DNA of 28,563 nt from Akkermansiaceae bacterium UBA2367 (GCA_002344525.1 DDTJ01000067.1:1-28563), one strand, 5' to 3'. Positions 8,350 to 16,041 are shown, numbered from the stretch's first letter. Program-made: numbers and translations. The notes: generated by a model not told the origin, from the sequence alone.

Positions 8350-9100
8350 AGGAAACAGGGTCCTCCACCAGCGGCGCGGTCTCCTCTGGGGTGGCACGAC
8401 CGGAGGGCAGCTCCAGAATGCGGATATTGCGGAAGTGGATCTCGGCGCCTTCGGACTCCAAGCAGAGATAGCCCTTTTTCACCGTGGACTGGCTGACGCC
8501 GTTGACGAATTTGCCGTTGATGGCCAGCTTCACCACGCCGTCCACCGCCACCACGTCGTAGGTGTTCCATTCGCCCTTGCCCTTGCAGCGCATCTCGAAT
8601 GACATGCTGCGTCTGCCGCGCGGATTGTCCGGCACCGCTTCCAGCCCGTTGGCACCGAACAGTTCGCCGGAGACGTAGCCCAAGTGCCGGGGCGAGCCAT
8701 CCTTCTCCCGGTTCAGGTAGGGATACTCCAGTTCCAGCATCTGCACCTCCATGCCTTTGGGCAGAGGACCGTTCGGCGCGGGAACGCCTTCGCTCCAGAT
8801 GAAGACGCCGGAATTTCCCCCGGCCTCCATGTGCCGCCACTCGATGTGCAGGATGAAGTTCTCATACTGCTTCTCCGAGCGCATGACACCGATGGGATGG
8901 CCGCTGCAAATCAAGAGGCCGTCGCGTACGCTCCACGTTTCCGGGCTGGTGTTCACATCCACCCAGCCGCTCAGGTTTTTGCCGTTGAAAAGATCGCGGA
9001 AACCAGGGGCCGCGTCCTCGCTCGCAACGGTGGCGGAAAGGGAGAATGCCAGCGGCAGGGCGACGGCGGAGGAAAGGAGGCGGCGTGGAGGCTTGCTCAT
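8321..9100 (-). CDS. Exported DUF1080 (3-keto-disaccharide hydrolase-type) protein
   Basis: A 259-residue exported protein; the ATG at 9100 gives a clean signal peptide (MSKPPRRLLSSAVALPLAFSLSATVAS). Upstream in-frame codons would only add an unrelated Arg/Gly-rich extension. The mature protein is a canonical DUF1080 beta-sandwich: GFRDLFNGKNLSGW at the start, GLLICSGHPIGVMRSEKQYENF, LHIEWRH, GGNSGVFIW, GMEVQMLELEY, GEWNTYDVVAVDGVVKLAINGKFVNG and GYLCLESEGAEIHFRNIRIL. By family it acts on 3-keto-sugars or 3-keto-glycosides in the periplasm; the exact substrate is unknown. It lies 68 bp downstream of the HupE/UreJ-like gene on the same strand and overlaps the convergent cytochrome c gene by 29 bp. 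There is therefore no room for a separate terminator between the two. Confidence 0.92.
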   Translation of the reverse strand: MSKPPRRLLSSAVALPLAFSLSATVASEDAAPGFRDLFNGKNLSGWVDVNTSPETWSVRDGLLICSGHPIGVMRSEKQYENFILHIEWRHMEAGGNSGVFIWSEGVPAPNGPLPKGMEVQMLELEYPYLNREKDGSPRHLGYVSGELFGANGLEAVPDNPRGRRSMSFEMRCKGKGEWNTYDVVAVDGVVKLAINGKFVNGVSQSTVKKGYLCLESEGAEIHFRNIRILELPSGRATPEETAPLVEDPVSFKAATGDKQ

Positions 9101-9168
9101 GAAATGCGAAACCCATCCTACCGGAGTCCGCGTTGCGATCAAGTTTGGGATCGCCGCCCCTGTCCACT

Positions 9169-10344
9169 TCACAGCCACCGCTCCACCGCTGTGAAGATCG
9201 CATAGCCCGCGACCAGCACGGCGAGCGGGGCCACCACCGATTTGCGATACCACTCGAAGCGGCCCAGCGGCAGCAGGACCGCCGCCGTGGCCAAGCCGAC
9301 AAGGACGAAGGCCGCCCCGATCCCGAGGAGCAGGAGGCCGACCCTACCCGCTCCCGCGTCGCCCGCTGCGACGAAGCCGCGGAAGGACGGTGTGCCGGCG
9401 AGGAAGCAACCGAGCGCCACGCCCGCCGCGGCGACGAGGCCGTAGCGCCACCCTCTCACCTGTCGATGCAAAAGCGCCTCGATCGCGAGCGCCGCGACGA
9501 GGGCGACCAGCGCGGGTCCCGCCCAAGCCGCCGTCGGCAGCAGCGACCAAGCCGCGAGCGCGGCCACCGAGCCCTGCGCCGCGAGGAGGGTTCCGGCTTG
9601 CCGGAGGAGGTCGGCGCGCCCGAGACTGAGGAGGAACATCGCGACGACGAGAGCGACAGGCAGCGCCGACTCGTGGAGGAAGGCCCGCCACCCTGCGAGG
9701 AAGGGTGCCGGGAGGGCCGTTTTACCCGAAGCCACCGCAGCCGTCGGCATGGGCGCGGGCGAGGACGCCTCCGCGTTCCCTGCCTCGAAGGGGTCTCCCT
9801 CCACCACGAGCGCGACGCTGACGGGACGGCTGTATTCCCCCGCGAGGACGACCTGCATGCGGTGATCCGGCTGGTCGGCCTTGAGCACGACCATCACCAC
9901 CGCCATGGGGCAGCGGGGATCGAGGTAGAGGAGGAATTCCCCAGCTCCTTCGGGGATCTTGCCGGAGAGCGTCGTGATCACCTGCTGGCGGCGCAGCTCC
10001 GGCGGCGTGTCGGCGTCGCTGGTTTCCTCCTCGGCGATCTCCATGGCCGGCTCCTGCTCGACCCGGTCGAACATCACGACGAGATAGCTGGAGAACTCCC
10101 TCGCCGCGTCCTCCGGCGAGATCTGGTCGTTCTGCGCCGCGTCCTCGCTCGGCACCACCTCCATCGCCGCCTCGAGGACGTAGGTTCTCTCTTTCGTGTC
10201 CAGACGGGAGACGAGCGAGACCGAGGAGACCCGGTGGGCGAAAGCCGGGGTCGCGAGGAGGAAAAGCAAGGCGACCGACAGGACGACCGCGAACGGAGCG
10301 CGGACGGTCGCGGCGCGGGATGGATCGATGGCGTTTCTCCTCAT
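9169..10344 (-). CDS. HupE/UreJ-like membrane protein with exported N-terminal domain
   Basis: A 391-residue protein starting at the ATG at 10344. A signal peptide ends ...LLFLLATPAFA, leaving His37 as the likely first mature residue (HRVSSVSLVSRLD). A soluble domain follows to about residue 205 (VLEAAMEVVPSEDAAQNDQISPEDAAREF, LLYLDPRCPMAVVMVVLKADQPDHRMQVVLAGEYSRPV). The C-terminal half has about six hydrophobic segments (about 220-390) ending FEWYRKSVVAPLAVLVAGYAIFTAVERWL. This order of secreted domain plus polytopic domain resembles the HupE/UreJ_2 group, some of whose members are linked to nickel, cobalt or hydrogenase, but the usual metal-binding histidines of that domain are not obvious here. 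Substrate and role are unknown. It is divergent from the MocA gene (186 bp between starts). A much longer frame reading through from 11832 is an antisense artefact over the MocA gene. Confidence 0.6.
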   Translation of the reverse strand: MRRNAIDPSRAATVRAPFAVVLSVALLFLLATPAFAHRVSSVSLVSRLDTKERTYVLEAAMEVVPSEDAAQNDQISPEDAAREFSSYLVVMFDRVEQEPAMEIAEEETSDADTPPELRRQQVITTLSGKIPEGAGEFLLYLDPRCPMAVVMVVLKADQPDHRMQVVLAGEYSRPVSVALVVEGDPFEAGNAEASSPAPMPTAAVASGKTALPAPFLAGWRAFLHESALPVALVVAMFLLSLGRADLLRQAGTLLAAQGSVAALAAWSLLPTAAWAGPALVALVAALAIEALLHRQVRGWRYGLVAAAGVALGCFLAGTPSFRGFVAAGDAGAGRVGLLLLGIGAAFVLVGLATAAVLLPLGRFEWYRKSVVAPLAVLVAGYAIFTAVERWL

Positions 10345-10530
10345 GGACTGGCGGACTGACGAGGCCACAAATCTAGGGAAACGCCTCCGGCTTTGCATCC
10401 GCCAAATGGAGAAAAGGGGGAAAAACCCGCAAAATCGTGCCAACTTGATCGCGTGATTGCATTTGGAGGCACCCGGCGGGAAATTCTGCCGATCCCCCAA
10501 GGATCCAACCCAACGAACCGTTTTTCCATC

Positions 10531-11895
10531 ATGAGCCAGAAGAAGAAGCCCTCCCAGGAGCTGGACCGCCGCCATTTCATCCGTACCGCCGCCGGCACGG
10601 CCGCCGCCGCTGGTGCCTTCCTCGGTGCCGCGAAAGGGCAGGGGATCGATCCCTCGCAAAAACTCAAGATCGGCTTCATCGGCACTGGAGGGCGCGGCAC
10701 CGGGGCCGCCGTGCAGGCCCTCTCCGCCGACGACAACACCGTCCTCCACGCCGTCGCCGATGTTTTCCAAGACCGGATCGACACCGCCCTTGAGCAGCTC
10801 GCCAAGGACAAGAAGGTCGCCGACAAAGTCGAGGTGCCGAAGGAGCGCCAGTTCGTCGGCCTCGACGGCTACAAGCGGGTTCTCGATTCCGGCGTCGATG
10901 TCGTCCTCCTGACCGCCCCTCCCGGCTTCCGCCCCCTCCACCTCCGCGCCGCCATCGAGGCGGGCAAGCACGTCTTCGCCGAGAAGCCCATGTGCGTCGA
11001 CGCCGCCGGGGCGCGCCACTGCCAAGAGTCGCTCAAGATGGCCGAAGGCAAGCCGCTCTCCATCGTCGCGGGCTTCTGCTGGCGCTATTCGCCGAGCCGC
11101 CGCGAAGCCTACAAGAAGGTGATGGAGGAAGGGATCATCGGCGACGTCGTCGGCGTCTACGCGACCTACTACGCGAATTACTCCAAGCCCCACCTCGCCC
11201 CCAGCCTTCGCATGGACGGGATGAGCGATGTCGAGTGGCAGCTCCGTAACTGGTACAACTACACTTGGCTCAGCGGTGGCGGCCTCGTCGAGCAAGCGGT
11301 GCATAGCGTCGACAAGATCGCATGGGTCATGGGCGACCAAGCCCCGCTTCGCTGCCGCGCCACGGGCGGTCTCGCCGCGCTTCAGGCGGGCGGGAACATC
11401 TTCGACCACTACCATGTCGCCTTCGAATATCCGAACAACGTCTGGTGCCACCTCGGCTCGCGCAAAGCGCCCGGCTGCTTCAACGAGAACGCCGACTACG
11501 TGCGTGGCACCAAGGGCACCCTCGTGCTCGGGCGTGGCGGCGACCCCTACATCGAGGACAACGACGGCAAGCTGCTCTGGCGCTACCGCAAACCCCGCGA
11601 GGGCGAGCCGAACATGTACCAAGTCGAGCACGACGAGCTTTTCCAAGCGATCCGCAGCGGAAAGCACGTCAACGATGGCCCGCGTATGATCAACTCCTCG
11701 ATGATGGCGATCATGGGCCGCATGTCCGCCCAGACCGGCAAGGAGGTGACTTGGGAGGAGGCCATGGCGGCGAACGAGGATCTGTTCCCCGGCGAGGAGA
11801 ATCTCTCGTGGAGCCAGAGCTACGAGCCGCACGCCGTCCCCGTCCCCGGCGTCTTCCAGATCCCCGGCATCGGTGGGGTCGAGGGGAAGGTGTGA
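10531..11895 (+). CDS. Tat-exported Gfo/Idh/MocA family oxidoreductase
   Basis: A 454-residue NAD(P)-dependent sugar or inositol oxidoreductase of the Gfo/Idh/MocA family. The ATG at 10531 exposes a twin-arginine signal (RRHFIRTAAGTAAAAGAFLG, Arg13-Arg14), so the enzyme is probably exported folded with its cofactor bound, as glucose-fructose oxidoreductase is. The Rossmann fold starts with IGFIGTGGRG (GTGGRG at 51-56). The diagnostic EKP is at 151-153 (HVFAEKPMCVD), and the substrate domain contains WYNYTWLSGGGLVEQAVHSVDKIAWVMGD with the conserved His. The C-terminus is GVFQIPGIGGVEGKV. An upstream in-frame start would add 46 residues in front of the Tat signal and is unlikely. Members next to DUF1080 genes elsewhere are thought to make or reduce keto-sugars; that role here is inferred. 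Confidence 0.92.
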   Translation: MSQKKKPSQELDRRHFIRTAAGTAAAAGAFLGAAKGQGIDPSQKLKIGFIGTGGRGTGAAVQALSADDNTVLHAVADVFQDRIDTALEQLAKDKKVADKVEVPKERQFVGLDGYKRVLDSGVDVVLLTAPPGFRPLHLRAAIEAGKHVFAEKPMCVDAAGARHCQESLKMAEGKPLSIVAGFCWRYSPSRREAYKKVMEEGIIGDVVGVYATYYANYSKPHLAPSLRMDGMSDVEWQLRNWYNYTWLSGGGLVEQAVHSVDKIAWVMGDQAPLRCRATGGLAALQAGGNIFDHYHVAFEYPNNVWCHLGSRKAPGCFNENADYVRGTKGTLVLGRGGDPYIEDNDGKLLWRYRKPREGEPNMYQVEHDELFQAIRSGKHVNDGPRMINSSMMAIMGRMSAQTGKEVTWEEAMAANEDLFPGEENLSWSQSYEPHAVPVPGVFQIPGIGGVEGKV

Positions 11896-11906
11896 GGTAA
11901 TGGGGT

Positions 11907-11987
11907 GCCTACGGAAGGCGCGGAAAACAGGGAATCGTTTCTCTGTCGAAGCGAAGCCTTTCCGTGCCTTCCGCGTTTTCCGTAGGC
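11907..11987. repeat. Imperfect inverted repeat of 9-nt CGGAA units between convergent genes
   Basis: The arms 11907-11925 and 11969-11987 pair as 10 bp (GCCTACGGAA / TTCCGTAGGC), two mismatches and 7 bp (CGCGGAA / TTCCGCG). Each arm is itself a short tandem array with a 9-nt period: ACGGAAGGC GCGGAAAAC AGGGAATCG on the plus strand, and ACGGAAAAC GCGGAAGGC ACGGAAAGG on the minus strand. It fills the 102 bp between the convergent MocA and PQQ-like genes. It may fold in both transcripts, but it has no T-run typical of an intrinsic terminator. Confidence 0.7.
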
Positions 11988-11997
11988 CGCCACTCCT

Positions 11998-13317
11998 TCA
12001 CTTCCGCACCGCGTAGAGCAGGTTGTCGGTGCGCAGGTAGAGCGTGCCGTTCGCCGGGACGATGGAGGAGCGGATGTTCACGCTCTGCGACTCGCCGAAG
12101 GTCGTGGCGTTGAGCACCTCGCCGCCGTCGGGGCCGGCGCTGAAGACGAAGACCTCGCCGAGATGGCTCATCAGGTAGATCTTGCCGTCGGCCCCGGTGG
12201 GCGAGGCCTCCAGCTTCACCTTGGCGTCCACCGCCTTGCTCCAGACGACTTGGCCCGAGGCGGGATGGACGCAGGAGAGGAACTTGTTCCGGTCGTTGAG
12301 GATGTAGAAGTAGCCGTCGTAGAAGAGCGGGGTGGGTACGTCGGTGGTGACCGCCTTGCCCTCGCTGACCCAGAGCTTCGCGGCCTCGGGCAGGCTGCCA
12401 TCCCCGCCTGCGGCGATAGCGTAGACCGGATCGCCTTTCGGAGCGCAGATCAGGATCGTCCCCGCGCCGTAGACGGGGGAGGGGACGAGGCGCCAGTGGC
12501 CGATCTTGCCGGGGTTGTAGGTGCCCCAGCGCCAGAGCTCCCGCCCCGTGGCGGGGTCGTGGCCAGTGAGGCAGTCGCCGCCGGAGACGACGATCTCGGG
12601 CCGTCCGCCGTGGAGGACGGGGATGGGGGTGGAGAAGGCTTCGAGCGATTCCTGCACCGCGTCGGAGGGGCGGACATGCTTCCATTTCGTCTCGCCCGTG
12701 GCCGGGTCCATCGCGAGGAGGAAGGACTCGATGGGGCCGTCGGTGCGACCGCGCCCGTTCACCGGCACGTCGCGCTGGAGGATCTGGAGGTAGAGGAGCC
12801 CGTCGTAGAGCTGGGGCGAGCTGGAGAAGGTCCACTGGAAGGCGAAGTCGCCGTAGTCCTCCTCGATGTTGCGATGCCAGAGGCGCTTGCCGTCGAAGTC
12901 GTAGGCGGTGAGGTCGCCGTTGCCGCTGAAGAACCAGACCGTCTTGCCGTCCGTCACCGCCGAGCTGCCCGCGTAGGTGCTGCGCTCGTCGATCCGCGTC
13001 CCCTCGCCGAGCGTCTCGGACCAGACGATCTCTCCGGTTTTCGCGTCGATGCGGATCGCGACGACGGCGTTCCGCGTGTCGTCGGTCGAGGTGAGGAAGA
13101 CCGCGTCGTCCCACACGATCGGCGTCGATGCGCCTTCGCCGGGCAGTTCCGCCTTCCAAGCGACACCGTCGGTTTTCGAGAAGACGGCGGGGAAGCCCGT
13201 CTCCTGCGAGGAACCGTCGAAATGGGGGCCGCGCCAGTTCGGCCAGTTGTCGGCGGAGAGGGGGGCGGCGCTGCCGAGGAGCAGGAGCGTGGTCAGAAGA
13301 GGACGGGTGACGGTCAT
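11998..13317 (-). CDS. Exported PQQ-binding-like beta-propeller protein
   Basis: A 439-residue exported protein (signal MTVTRPLLTTLLLLGSAAPLSA). The mature protein opens with the NWPNWRGPHFDGSS motif typical of PVC PQQ-like propellers and then runs through repeated blades such as STPIVWDDAVFLTS, VVAIRIDAKTGEIVWSETL, LLAMDPATGETKWKHV, LTGHDPATGRELWRWGTYN and VHPASGQVVWSKAVD, ending LYLRTDNLLYAVRK. The A-W-docking pattern DxxTGxxxW recurs at least four times. These proteins resemble PQQ quinoprotein dehydrogenases and BamB, but no catalytic Ca/PQQ site or haem is evident, so it may be a binding or scaffold protein. A TTGACA-type -35 lies on the minus strand at 13369-13364 without a good -10 at standard spacing. 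It is divergent from the SixA-like gene (94 bp). Confidence 0.88.
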   Translation of the reverse strand: MTVTRPLLTTLLLLGSAAPLSADNWPNWRGPHFDGSSQETGFPAVFSKTDGVAWKAELPGEGASTPIVWDDAVFLTSTDDTRNAVVAIRIDAKTGEIVWSETLGEGTRIDERSTYAGSSAVTDGKTVWFFSGNGDLTAYDFDGKRLWHRNIEEDYGDFAFQWTFSSSPQLYDGLLYLQILQRDVPVNGRGRTDGPIESFLLAMDPATGETKWKHVRPSDAVQESLEAFSTPIPVLHGGRPEIVVSGGDCLTGHDPATGRELWRWGTYNPGKIGHWRLVPSPVYGAGTILICAPKGDPVYAIAAGGDGSLPEAAKLWVSEGKAVTTDVPTPLFYDGYFYILNDRNKFLSCVHPASGQVVWSKAVDAKVKLEASPTGADGKIYLMSHLGEVFVFSAGPDGGEVLNATTFGESQSVNIRSSIVPANGTLYLRTDNLLYAVRK

Positions 13318-13411
13318 TCTCGGGAAATTCGTTGAGTTTAAGCTTGGTCAAGCACGGGCCTTCTGTCAAGGTGTCGCGTTGGCGTGGTCGAGGGCCGCCC
13401 CTTCCCCTTTT

Positions 13412-13912
13412 ATGAAGCAATTGCTCCTCGTCCGCCATGCAAAATCGGATTGGGACCATCCCGGGCTCGCCGATCATGATCGCCCCCTCAACGAGCGAGG
13501 GCGGCGCGACGCTCCCCGGATGGCGGCGGCATTGCGGCGTCGAGGGATCGTTCCCGATCTTATCCTCACCAGTACGGCGGTGCGGGCGGAGACGACGGCG
13601 CTGGCGCTGGCGGAGGGCCTCGGCTTTCCCGTCGAGAGGGTCGTGAAGCTCGTGGGACTCTATCTCGCCCCGCCGCAGATCATTCTCCGCGTCGTGCAGG
13701 GGCTCGACGAGACCGCGGGCACAGCGCTGGTCGTCGGGCACAATCCGGGGATGCACGAGGCGGCGAACCTCCTTGGCAGCGGGATGGCGGAGCATCTCCC
13801 GACCCTCGCGGTGGCCCGTTTCGAGCTGGACGCGGCGTATTGGGGCGGGGTCGAATGGGGTGACGGACGCCTCGTCGAACTGCTCGTCCCTCGCGGGATC
13901 GAGGAGGGGTGA
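13412..13912 (+). CDS. SixA-like histidine phosphatase
   Basis: A 166-residue cytoplasmic protein of the histidine phosphatase (phosphoglycerate mutase-like) superfamily, short SixA branch. The N-terminal RHA motif holds the catalytic His9 (LLLVRHAKSDW), NERGRRDA follows at about 27-34, TSTAVRAETTA supplies the second Arg, and VVGHNPGMHE provides the second catalytic His at 110. E. coli SixA dephosphorylates phosphohistidine of phosphotransferase proteins; the target here is unknown. The ATG at 13412 puts the first beta-strand at residue 3, so an upstream extension reading through the divergent gene's 5' end is rejected. The TM-protein gene follows 70 bp later on the same strand but may have its own promoter. 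It is one of the few cytoplasmic products in the window. Confidence 0.9.
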   Translation: MKQLLLVRHAKSDWDHPGLADHDRPLNERGRRDAPRMAAALRRRGIVPDLILTSTAVRAETTALALAEGLGFPVERVVKLVGLYLAPPQIILRVVQGLDETAGTALVVGHNPGMHEAANLLGSGMAEHLPTLAVARFELDAAYWGGVEWGDGRLVELLVPRGIEEG

Positions 13913-13937
13913 GACTCCTCCTGACGGCGATTTCTTT

Positions 13938-13964
13938 TTGGTTTTCCCGCCCGGATGCTATAGT
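13938..13964 (+). promoter_or_regulatory. Possible promoter for the one-TM protein gene
   Basis: A good -10 match, TATAGT (13959-13964), stands in the 70-bp gap before the ATG at 13983. The -35 is poor: TTGGTT at 13938-13943 has only a 15-nt spacer. If used, the 5' leader would be about 12 nt. Confidence 0.3.
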
Positions 13965-13982
13965 CCGGCAGTCCGGTCCGCC

Positions 13983-14750
13983 ATGAACGACGCCCCTCCT
14001 CCGCTTTTCCCCGCTTCCTCCCAGCCTCAGCCGGGTTATCCCGCCTATCGAGCGCCGTCGGCCTACCCGCCTCCGAAGAAATCCTCCTGTTGCGGGCTGC
14101 CGGGGATCGGTTGCGGGTTCGGCTGCCTCCTCGTCGTGATTCTCGGCGTCGTCGGCCTGATCTTCCTCGGCGTCGCGGGCAAAAAATGGGTCGATGCGAG
14201 GATCGAGGAATACACCTCCTTCGAGGGTCAGCCGCTCGAAGCGCCGCAGGCCTCCCCCGACCGCATCGCCGAGGCCTTGGCGAAGGCCGAGGCGTTCCGG
14301 AAAGGCATGGAGCCTGGCGGGACGCCGGTGCCGCTGGAGGTGACGGGAGAGGAGCTGAACCTCATCCTCTGGAACGATCCCGAGTTCGCCCAGTTCGCGG
14401 GCAAGGTGGAAGTGGGCATCGAGGACGATGTGCTGAGCAGCAAGTTCAGCGTCGCCTTCGACCAGCTTCCCCTGCCGCAAGGCTATTGGGCCGACAAGCT
14501 CAAGGGCAAGCATCTCAATGGCGAAGCCGACGTGAAGCTGGGAATGACGGCGGGTCAGCCCTCCCTATATTTGGAGGGTCTCTCCCTGAATGGCATGGCC
14601 ATCCCCGAAGTCTTCCTCTCAGAGCTCAGGACGCAGAACCTCCTCGAAGAGCTCGCGAAAAATCCCAATGCCACCGCCGCTTTCGACCAGCTTGAGGACA
14701 TCCGTGTCGAGGGCGGGCGGCTCATCATCGTGCCGAAGGCCGCGCCGTGA
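13983..14750 (+). CDS. Single-pass membrane protein with Pro-rich, Cys-rich N-terminus; function unknown
   Basis: A 255-residue protein that I do not recognise. Residues 1-33 are Pro/Tyr/Ser-rich and presumably cytoplasmic. A cysteine cluster (Cys36, Cys37, Cys44, Cys48) leads into one hydrophobic helix at about 46-65. The rest (about 67-255) is a soluble, probably extracytoplasmic domain with mixed alpha/beta character: PDRIAEALAKAEAFRKGM, PLEVTGEELNLILWNDPEF, KVEVGIEDDVLSSKFSVAF, GEADVKLGMTAGQPSLYLEGLSLNG and EDIRVEGGRLIIVPKAAP. The layout resembles small anchored lipid- or ligand-binding proteins, but this is not a family assignment. The ATG at 13983 is chosen because the upstream frame overlaps the SixA gene. 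It lies 70 bp after SixA and may share its transcript. Confidence 0.75.
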   Translation: MNDAPPPLFPASSQPQPGYPAYRAPSAYPPPKKSSCCGLPGIGCGFGCLLVVILGVVGLIFLGVAGKKWVDARIEEYTSFEGQPLEAPQASPDRIAEALAKAEAFRKGMEPGGTPVPLEVTGEELNLILWNDPEFAQFAGKVEVGIEDDVLSSKFSVAFDQLPLPQGYWADKLKGKHLNGEADVKLGMTAGQPSLYLEGLSLNGMAIPEVFLSELRTQNLLEELAKNPNATAAFDQLEDIRVEGGRLIIVPKAAP

Positions 14751-14792
14751 ATTCCCCGGCGCTGGCGAGTCCATCGTTGGCGGGATTTGTAG

Positions 14793-14811
14793 CCGAGGCC
14801 AGTGGCCTCGG
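14793..14811 (+). repeat. Hairpin repeat CCGAGGCC-AGT-GGCCTCGG
   Basis: A perfect 8-bp stem with a 3-nt loop, followed by GTCGGGGC, sits in the 209-bp gap between the one-TM gene and the PmoA-like gene. A related hairpin at 26044-26058 (GAGGCC-GTT-GGCCTC) is likewise followed closely by GTCGGGGC, so the two look like copies of one family. The rest of the gap also holds a degenerate palindrome around GCGATCGC (about 14901-14920). No T-run follows either structure. Confidence 0.6.
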
Positions 14812-14959
14812 TCGGGGCGAGGCGCAACCTCTCCAACCCGGTGTCGTCGGCCAGCCGCTTCCTTTGCGCCTTCTTGCGGCTCTCCCTTCCATCCGAAGCC
14901 GCGCGATCGCGGCGGCTGAAAGAGTCGCGTGAGGCCGTCTTTATTACGACTGTCCTGCC

Positions 14960-15958
14960 ATGGCGATCCAGTCTTCATCCTTCCAGTCTCTCCTCCGTTG
15001 GACCCTGTGCCATTCGCTGCTTGGGTGGGTGGTGTCGGCGGCGATGGCGGAGTCCCCTGCGGAGGTCTCCTCTGGCAGCATCGGCATCAGGGCCGATGGC
15101 GACGCGGTCGTGATCCGGAAAGGGGAAGGGGAGGCGCTGCGCTACTGGCTGAAGAAGCCCGCCGATTCCGCATGCGTGTCGCCCAGCGCCAGCTACTTCC
15201 ATCCCCTGACCACGCCGAGTGGCGAGACGGTCACGGACGTGGCTCCGGACGACCACCTGCACCACCGCGGCGTTTTCTTGGCTTGGCTGGAAGCGCGTTC
15301 GGAGAAGACGGCGGGCGATTTCTGGGGCTGGGGCAAATTCGCCCCCTTGGAGGGACGGTCCATCGTTGCCAGAGCGGCGGAGGATCTTTCGGCGACGCCG
15401 GACAGCGCGGCGTTCCGTGTCCGGAATGAATGGATGGCCGAGGAGACGGTCCTGCTGCGCGAGGATCTGCACACGACGGTCCGCTTCGAGGAGGCGGCCA
15501 GAGTCTACGATTTCGACTACCGCTTCGCCTCCGACGAGGATGTGGTGCTGGGCCAGTTCGCCTTCTGCGGCTTCGCCGTGCGGACCCGGAAGGATGGAGC
15601 GATCACGGTCCACGATCCCGGGGGCCGCGTTTCGCTGCCGAATCCCTCCCACCTGAAGCCCGAGACCGATTGGCCGGACCGCCCTTGGTATGCCCTCGAG
15701 ATCGCATTGGCCTCCGGCAAGACCATTGGCGTGGCGGTGGTCAATCATCCCGAGAATCCTCCGACGCTTTGGCACAATGTCGACAAGATCGGCTTGCTGA
15801 ATCCGTGCATCGTGGCTCCGGGCCCGGTGCGCATCGCGAAGAGCGCCGGGCTGCGTCTACGCTACCGCGTCGTGTGCTTCGATGGACCCGTGCCGGCCCG
15901 TGCGCTGGATGCGATGGCGGCTGGGTTTGGCGGTGATGCCGGATCCGCGAAACCATAG
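14960..15958 (+). CDS. Exported PmoA/DUF6807 family protein
   Basis: A 332-residue exported protein (hydrophobic signal about residues 10-30, cleavage after VSAAMA). It matches the PmoA-like DUF6807 family common in Verrucomicrobia, Planctomycetes and Bacteroidetes. Family marks are the SYFHPLTTPSGETVTDVAPDDHLHHRGVFLAW region with a conserved His cluster, GDFWGWGKF, the central LREDLHTTVRFEE and FDYRF strands, and NPSHLKPETDWPDRPWYAL followed by VAVVNHPENPPTLWHN near the C-terminus. The name PmoA is inherited and does not mean methane monooxygenase. The biochemical role is unproven, but such genes often accompany Gfo/Idh/MocA and DUF1080 genes, suggesting carbohydrate processing. It stands alone on its strand after a 209-bp gap; a stem-loop follows the stop codon directly. 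Confidence 0.85.
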   Translation: MAIQSSSFQSLLRWTLCHSLLGWVVSAAMAESPAEVSSGSIGIRADGDAVVIRKGEGEALRYWLKKPADSACVSPSASYFHPLTTPSGETVTDVAPDDHLHHRGVFLAWLEARSEKTAGDFWGWGKFAPLEGRSIVARAAEDLSATPDSAAFRVRNEWMAEETVLLREDLHTTVRFEEAARVYDFDYRFASDEDVVLGQFAFCGFAVRTRKDGAITVHDPGGRVSLPNPSHLKPETDWPDRPWYALEIALASGKTIGVAVVNHPENPPTLWHNVDKIGLLNPCIVAPGPVRIAKSAGLRLRYRVVCFDGPVPARALDAMAAGFGGDAGSAKP

Positions 15959-15959
15959 C

Positions 15960-16000
15960 GACTCAACCGGGTTAGGTCGCGGAGCCAACCCTCTTGAGTC
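15960..16000 (+). terminator. Stem-loop directly after the PmoA-like gene
   Basis: GACTCAA (15960-15966) pairs perfectly with TTGAGTC (15994-16000). Inside it, after a 2x2 internal loop, GGGTT (15969-15973) pairs with AACCC (15987-15991). The stem starts 2 nt after the stop codon. There is no following T-run, so it may be a processing or stabilising structure rather than an intrinsic terminator. Confidence 0.4.
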
Positions 16001-16041
16001 TCCACTACCTCGCGTCAATCGTCACGCGATGCCGTAGGATG

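Noticed and set aside
10345..10530. A sigma-54 or riboswitch signal between the HupE-like and MocA genes
   Set aside because: No TGGCAC-N5-TTGC pattern or conserved riboswitch core could be found; only generic GC-rich sequence with scattered A-runs is visible.
9169..11832. An 887-codon open frame on the minus strand covering the HupE-like gene and the whole MocA gene
   Set aside because: Only the part from 10344 down has a signal peptide and family features. The upstream part is antisense to the MocA gene, rich in Gly/Ala/Val/Asp from codon bias, and has no domain.
11909..13795. A 628-codon open frame on the minus strand overlapping the PQQ-like and SixA genes
   Set aside because: It runs in a shifted frame of the PQQ-like gene and antisense to SixA; the product is mostly Arg/His/Pro low-complexity sequence.
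14960..15958. Methane monooxygenase subunit PmoA
   Set aside because: The family name is misleading. The protein is a soluble exported DUF6807 type without the membrane helices of particulate methane monooxygenase, and no pmoB or pmoC is present.
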